DNA from: Planktothrix sp. FACHB-1365 | GTDB lineage: Bacteria; Cyanobacteriota; Cyanobacteriia; Cyanobacteriales; Microcoleaceae | Assembly (NCBI RefSeq): GCF_014697575.1 | Contig: NZ_JACJSC010000018.1 | Coordinates: 59,650 to 123,649 of the forward strand | Length of the DNA stretch: 64,000 nt | Direction of reading: 5' to 3' | In this document: positions 59,600 through 64,000 of the stretch, piece after piece | Layout: each line of letters begins with the position of its first letter | Position numbering within the stretch: position 1 is the first letter of the stretch | Program-made: the position numbers and the translations under genes | Notes under the pieces: model-generated | Told to the model about the DNA's origin: nothing | Databases searched by the model: none | What the model saw: only the letters and a program-made list of their open reading frames with translations

Positions 59600-60146
59600 T
59601 GATTGTTGGTTAATTTCTAAAGTGCTTTGACCCTTTGATTGTTTGTGTCCTTGTTGCTTGCGATCGCGGAGTCGTTGTTGATTAGCATTGCGATGCCAAG
59701 ACGCAGGCTGCGGCTACGCGATGCCGACAGGCGGCAGCTATGTGATCGCGGAGTCGTTGTTGATTAGCATTACGATGCTGACAGGCGATGGTTACGCGAT
59801 GCTGACAGGTAGTGACTACGCGATGCCGACAGACGGCTATGCGATCGCATAGACAGACAAACATCACCTATCGGCATCGCACCTAGCCAACCTGTGATTA
59901 AAGTAGTTTCACAGAAGCATGATTATCTCAGTCTTCAACGGTTAGGGGAAGCAGTAGTGTCAATTAATTCTCTGAGTGTCTCAACCGAATGGATGATAGC
60001 TTTCTTCGTGATAACTGCCAATTTATCTAACTTATGACCTAATCAGACATAAACCGAAAGAGACAACCTTATTTCAACCGCTATTACTGAAAATTAATAA
60101 CTATTAGAGCCAACAAAAATAGTGGGCTGAAATGGGAGATTAATGA
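59600..60146. other. Non-coding stretch with GATCGCG/GCGATGC repeats
   Basis: Between 59661 and about 59868 the bases GATCGCGGAGTCGTTGTTG recur with a period of 82 bp (59662, 59744) and GCGATGC-type units recur every 20-30 bp. No gene is convincing on either strand: a 61-codon minus-strand frame is a by-product of these repeats. The gene at 60147 has a ribosome site GGGAG at its start. Confidence 0.6.
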
Positions 60147-62372
60147 ATGGTTACAAAATCAGCAACTAAGCCTAAAAAGTTTTCCCCACCTAAACGGGAT
60201 TGGTCTGTTCTAACTGCCACAGATCCCAAACACGTTAAAAGGCTAGAGCATATTCAAGAAACTTTAGATGCTGCCATTGATGCGATTCAAGAAGAAGGCG
60301 GTGTTGAAGATTGGGAAGATTTCAAAAACTTTGTTGAGTCCTTCAATAAACGTCCTGAACGGCTCAATGAATCGGGAAATCAAAAAGCCAGTATTAGCGT
60401 AGATTTAGTCACTGAAGGAAAAAATGATGAAGTTTCTGGCTTTGTTTTCTATTTAACTAAAGATCCAACTCAAAGAACCAGTGGTGTCTATTTAGTTAAA
60501 AACCTTAAACAGGCTAGAGTTGATACGAAAGAAAATAACAATTTCTACACACCTTCTCATGTCAGCGATTTAATCGATTTAGAAGCTAATGATCAATTAG
60601 ATGATGATGACCTTTTAGAAGAGTTTGATGAAGATTTAACAGATTTAGAAGAAGACGAAGAACTCTCTAAACCCCAGAAAGCTACATTAAAATCAGCTTC
60701 TTCTCATCGCAATAATAAAAAAACACAAAACCGAGAGGAAGATGATATTGATGAGCTACTATCAGAGGATAACGATACTCCTTTGAAAACGGGAGCTTTA
60801 GGTGAAATCGCTAAAAATCGCACTTCCCAAAAGTCGATTAAAACACCTGAACAGTCAGAAGAACCCTATCCACTGCTTGAGTCTTTGGAAGCGTTTCTTA
60901 AAGAAAGCCAACATCAAGGTTCAATCATTAATGCTAAATCTAGCGAAATTGATGGGCTAACCGTCACAGGTTTAACCCTTCAAGTGACTTCTTTAATGGG
61001 ATTATTAGCAGTTAACAGCATCCAAGAACTCATTGATGGAATTACCCAAGCGAAAGAAAACAATCAAGCTGAAAAACTTGAGGAAATTCTGGAGCAAATT
61101 AAAACTTTAAATGAACGAACGGAGGAAATTAGCATTCGCGCTCGACAAACTGACGTAATAGCTGATTTAGAAACCTTAGCAGAACGAACGGAAAATCTGT
61201 CTGAACGAACTCAAAAGATTAATCCCAATAAAAGTTTCCAAAAGCAGTCAATTGACTCTAAACTAGAAAAACAGCAAGCTAACGTCGAGCAGAACGATCC
61301 AATTTTAATTGATAATCCTGAAATTAAAGCTGTTGATATTGGAGAGAAAATTGATAAACTTGGAAATCAAATTGATCCGAATTACAAAAGGTCTCCTCCA
61401 CTCCAAATTAATAAAAATGTCAGCCTTGATCAACAACTTGACCAGATTCAAGATTATTTAGGAAAGTTGTCAAAAAGGTTAGATCGGTTAGAAGAAATTG
61501 TAGAGGAACTAGAGCAAAATATAAAACCTCAAGTTTCCACTCAATTCCATAACGAACTTAACTCAACTCAACCTGTTTCTAACCCTCTACATTCTTCTAT
61601 TCCTTCTTCTTCGGAATCATTGATTGATGACGAACCTGAAGATCTCCTAAGCAAAATTGTGACTCAAAAGAAAGTACAACAGCAACGTGAAGCCGTCGCC
61701 GATTGCTTAGTTAATTATGCCTTAGCGACTGGACAATCTCCCGAATCTGGAATTCCTTTTGATGAAGGTGGCACACTGTATGTTACTTCTGACCATCACA
61801 AAATTCAAGTTGCTGTCATAGGCAGTGATGGACAGGATATCTTCTCAGGAACAAAGGAAGGCGAGCGCTGGAAATTTGAGGTAAATCAAGACAAATTAAC
61901 CCCAGAGGAACGGGAAGCCATCTTTAAATTGCCTCAAACAGAAGCGGAATACGACAAACTGGCAACCGCCCAAGCGCTCGTTGAAACCTTCCAATCTGCC
62001 TTTCCCAAGCGGTTTAAAGGAGAAACTGAACCCGTATTTTCTTGGAGAGAACCCCGTGAAAGTCAGAATACACCTGGAGCTATCAAATACGAATTTGAAA
62101 TCCTTGATCTACCCAATGGGTCAAAACAATTAATTGGAACTGACCCACGCCAGAATGATGCTGCTGTATTTGACGCAATTTTAGTCTCTGGAAAACCGCC
62201 GGAAATTCGAGAGTGTCGTATTCCTATTGCTGAAATGGAGCAATTACTCGACTCCTCAGAACAGCCTAGCAAAACTCAATCTTCCTCACAAACTCCTCCC
62301 GAACGCAACCGCTCATTCCATGCTCCAAAACCCAAAAATGTGTCTTTGAATGACGACGAATTAGAAGTTTAA
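60147..62372 (+). CDS. Large coiled-coil protein with C-terminal module, 741 aa
   Basis: Acidic low-complexity regions (about 150-240), then coiled coils around 300-460, then a C-terminal domain from about 510 (REAVADCLVNYALATGQSPE) to 740. The part after 510 resembles the C-terminal module of the polymerase-like protein at 55367, with a spacing of helix, beta strands and an acidic helix in common. Not recognised. It precedes the two conjugation-type membrane genes by 22 bp and may be part of that operon. Confidence 0.65.
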   Translation: MVTKSATKPKKFSPPKRDWSVLTATDPKHVKRLEHIQETLDAAIDAIQEEGGVEDWEDFKNFVESFNKRPERLNESGNQKASISVDLVTEGKNDEVSGFVFYLTKDPTQRTSGVYLVKNLKQARVDTKENNNFYTPSHVSDLIDLEANDQLDDDDLLEEFDEDLTDLEEDEELSKPQKATLKSASSHRNNKKTQNREEDDIDELLSEDNDTPLKTGALGEIAKNRTSQKSIKTPEQSEEPYPLLESLEAFLKESQHQGSIINAKSSEIDGLTVTGLTLQVTSLMGLLAVNSIQELIDGITQAKENNQAEKLEEILEQIKTLNERTEEISIRARQTDVIADLETLAERTENLSERTQKINPNKSFQKQSIDSKLEKQQANVEQNDPILIDNPEIKAVDIGEKIDKLGNQIDPNYKRSPPLQINKNVSLDQQLDQIQDYLGKLSKRLDRLEEIVEELEQNIKPQVSTQFHNELNSTQPVSNPLHSSIPSSSESLIDDEPEDLLSKIVTQKKVQQQREAVADCLVNYALATGQSPESGIPFDEGGTLYVTSDHHKIQVAVIGSDGQDIFSGTKEGERWKFEVNQDKLTPEEREAIFKLPQTEAEYDKLATAQALVETFQSAFPKRFKGETEPVFSWREPRESQNTPGAIKYEFEILDLPNGSKQLIGTDPRQNDAAVFDAILVSGKPPEIRECRIPIAEMEQLLDSSEQPSKTQSSSQTPPERNRSFHAPKPKNVSLNDDELEV

Positions 62373-62394
62373 ATTATCACCAAGGAGAAAAACT

Positions 62395-63084
62395 ATGTAC
62401 AAGAACTCTTTTTACTCCAAATCCTCCACTTCAACCGCTCAACCTATTTCTCATCGCTATGGAAATCCTTTCAACAAATTAATGCGGAAATTCAACCTTA
62501 ATAAAGCTGACTTACTTTGCATTGCAATTTGTCTGATTGTCACGGTTTATTTAACTTTAATTCAGCCGTTGTTCATCAGTGTTTTTAGTTGTGTTGCCTT
62601 AATTTTCTTTGGGCTGCAAAAAATCATGCAAACTATCCCCATTCTCGAAAAAGGGTTAGGCAGTAAAATTCGCTTTTGGCATTTAGCGGTTGCTGTTATT
62701 ACAGTGACAACTTTACTTAATAACTTCCAAACTCCAGCCCAAGCTATTTTCTTAAGCGGTCTTGAACAATTTATGACGAATTTAGCAACAGAAGCAGGAG
62801 CCGCTGGAGGGGGAACCGCCGTTGATGCAACCACCATCGCATTAATTTTTAATGCCATTCGAGGTGTGTTTCTTCTCCTGGTTGCCGCCGCTGCATTATT
62901 TGCTTATAACCAAGCCCAACAAGGTAATGATTGGCGTCCGATTGTTACTCAAATTGCTTTAGCCTTTGGAATTGTCATTGCCATTGATGTTGTCACTTTT
63001 CTATTCGTGGGCAATGGAACAGGCACACCTGCGGCATTCAATCCTAGTTTAGAACTTGGCACAATCTTCACGATTTTACAGTAA
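62395..63084 (+). CDS. VirB2/TrbC-like pilin-type membrane protein
   Basis: A ribosome site AAGGAG precedes the ATG. Basic N-terminal region, hydrophobic segments near 40-78, then a signal-like segment ending TPAQA (about 117-121), then two hydrophobic helices (about 145-172 and 182-205). The arrangement of cleavable segment, short loop and two helices fits VirB2-type pilins, although the N-terminal extension is long. Family assignment is tentative. Confidence 0.45.
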   Translation: MYKNSFYSKSSTSTAQPISHRYGNPFNKLMRKFNLNKADLLCIAICLIVTVYLTLIQPLFISVFSCVALIFFGLQKIMQTIPILEKGLGSKIRFWHLAVAVITVTTLLNNFQTPAQAIFLSGLEQFMTNLATEAGAAGGGTAVDATTIALIFNAIRGVFLLLVAAAALFAYNQAQQGNDWRPIVTQIALAFGIVIAIDVVTFLFVGNGTGTPAAFNPSLELGTIFTILQ

Positions 63085-63100
63085 TTATCAGGAGCCATCT

Positions 63101-63865
63101 ATGACAATACGAGATCCAGAAAAAGACTTTATCCGAGTGAACAAAATTCTGGGGAAACAACCGAGTATTGGGTTTATTCCCGCCAATCAAATTATCCCTT
63201 GGTTCTTTATAACCATTATTTCTTATCTGCTCACAATGGGATTTTTCAGCTTGGGTCTTGGTTGGTTTTTCACTGTCTCATTTTGGTTCATTGTTAGCTG
63301 GTGGCTCCTCACTGGAAATCAACCCCATTTGTTTACCGATCAATTCCGAAAACCGCCTGGGGATGAATGGTGCAACGGTGATAGCTTTTATATCTCTCCC
63401 TTACCATCAAGGCGTTCTTCCAGAATTGGCAAAAAAGGCAATCATTCGCCCCTGAAAATCAAACTAAAACCCAAAATTGTCCCTAATCAGTTTGGAGGAA
63501 ATAACAGATTTATGCCCTTTCAAAATGAAACTGATATCTGTTGCTTAGTTGAAATCAATAAAGACGGTAGACAAGCATCAGCAATACTGCTTAATCAAGG
63601 GTCTAACTATCAACTGGTTTTTGCATTTCGGACTCAAGGATTCCATGACTTACTCTTAAATAGTGAAGTCTCAGGATTTGCAGCATCCCTGGAAGAAGGC
63701 ATGAGAGAACTGCCTCGTGGCGAAAAAATCACGTTTTGTACAGGTTGTTATAGCGATGAGACGTCCAGATGCCAAGAATTAGAACAATTAGCCAATACCA
63801 CTGACCTTAAAGCAGTGTCTGTACTCACCCGAAATGAGCAACGCCGAATTCAACAATTAACTTAA
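63101..63865 (+). CDS. VirB3-like membrane protein with VirB4-like tail
   Basis: The ATG at 63101 follows CAGGAG and is preferred over an upstream one. Residues of about 1-75 have two hydrophobic helices around IIPWFFITIISYLLTMGFFS, as in VirB3/TrbD. A basic linker follows. The rest (about 140-254) resembles the first domain of VirB4-type ATPases, but the ATPase is absent because the gene ends. It may be a truncated VirB3-VirB4 fusion. Confidence 0.4.
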   Translation: MTIRDPEKDFIRVNKILGKQPSIGFIPANQIIPWFFITIISYLLTMGFFSLGLGWFFTVSFWFIVSWWLLTGNQPHLFTDQFRKPPGDEWCNGDSFYISPLPSRRSSRIGKKGNHSPLKIKLKPKIVPNQFGGNNRFMPFQNETDICCLVEINKDGRQASAILLNQGSNYQLVFAFRTQGFHDLLLNSEVSGFAASLEEGMRELPRGEKITFCTGCYSDETSRCQELEQLANTTDLKAVSVLTRNEQRRIQQLT

Positions 63866-63880
63866 GCTGCTACGCAGCTT
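63864..63880. terminator. Bidirectional hairpin between convergent genes
   Basis: AAGCTGC-TAC-GCAGCTT is a perfect 7-bp stem that overlaps the stop of the upstream gene, and the minus-strand gene ends 4 bp later. T runs are short, so terminator strength is uncertain. Confidence 0.5.
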
Positions 63881-63883
63881 GAT

Positions 63884-64000
63884 TTAATAAACAGCATTGC
63901 CCTTATTTTTAATTTTACGAGACCAATTAATGATTAGCTCTCCTTCATTTAATAATTTATGTAACAACTCTTCTAACTGCTCAACTGATTCAAATAGTCG
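63884..64000 (-). CDS. C-terminus of a gene running off the window, transposase-like
   Basis: The last 38 residues of a minus-strand protein end in LLNEGELIINWSRKIKNKGN plus AVY. The basic end resembles the C-termini of some cyanobacterial transposases, but this is from memory and the start lies outside the window. Confidence 0.4.
   Translation of the reverse strand, partial: RLFESVEQLEELLHKLLNEGELIINWSRKIKNKGNAVY

Noticed and set aside
59682..59867. Minus-strand frame of 61 codons with Cys-His repeats
   Set aside because: It arises from the tandem GCGATGC units, so the repeated Cys/His/Arg pattern is an artefact.

Overview
The window looks like part of a large plasmid from a filamentous cyanobacterium, probably of the Oscillatoria/Planktothrix type. 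The octamer GCGATCGC (HIP1) recurs throughout, in coding as well as non-coding DNA. There is a heptanucleotide tandem repeat of the cyanobacterial STRR kind, a replication protein of the CyRepA1 type, a relaxase, two partition systems and two solo tnpB elements. No rRNA, tRNA or CRISPR array was seen. The genus is an inference.

Layout. 1-3.2 kb: repeats and a run of small unknown genes, partly coupled by TGATG junctions and with frame problems. 3.3-12.2 kb: an FtsK/SpoIIIE-type ATPase, a peroxiredoxin-like gene, a DUF3768-type gene, an unknown gene split by a tnpB element, a Ycf46-like AAA ATPase, and two probably paralogous acidic proteins. 12.3-12.7 kb: a non-coding element of about 345 bp, repeated at 59.2-59.6 kb. 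13.1-16.0 kb: small plasmid genes and a HipA-like kinase paired with a HipS/HIRAN-type partner. 17.9-22.3 kb: parAB followed by a hybrid sensor and a NarL/LuxR-type regulator. 22.4-25.6 kb: an HTH protein and a XamI-like restriction-modification pair. 25.9-29.8 kb (minus strand): three tiny genes, then a ParM-type actin operon with a small partner, a MinD-like ATPase and a membrane protein. 30.0-31.6 kb: a HicB/CopG-like antitoxin gene broken by the second tnpB element. 31.9-41.6 kb: relaxase, CyRepA1-type replication protein, a primase-like protein and RecG, probably the mobilisation and replication core.

41.6-48.6 kb holds a Uma2-family nuclease, a DUF2726 protein and a run of small genes that includes a Gp157-like protein and a PRTRC-like set (proteins C and B and a ThiF/E1-like enzyme). 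48.6-50.5 kb is a toxin-antitoxin accretion zone: copies of the 3' end of the thiF-like gene separate a FitAB-type module, a DUF433/DUF5615 module and an HNH remnant. 50.7-54.8 kb is a class II lanthipeptide locus (precursor plus LanM) with no transporter in view. 55.4-63.9 kb holds a 1269-residue protein, the second copy of the non-coding element, a coiled-coil protein and two membrane proteins that resemble VirB2/VirB3 conjugation parts.

The strongest candidate for something undescribed is the 1269-residue protein at 55.4-59.2 kb. It carries a DFDGD motif, and its other conserved blocks (residues 154-170, 229-235, 566-578 and 606-615) come in the order expected of two-barrel RNA polymerases of the QDE-1/RdRP and YonO kind. 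The duplicated hairpin-bearing element lies 67 bp downstream of it. All family names come from reading the sequence; no search was run.
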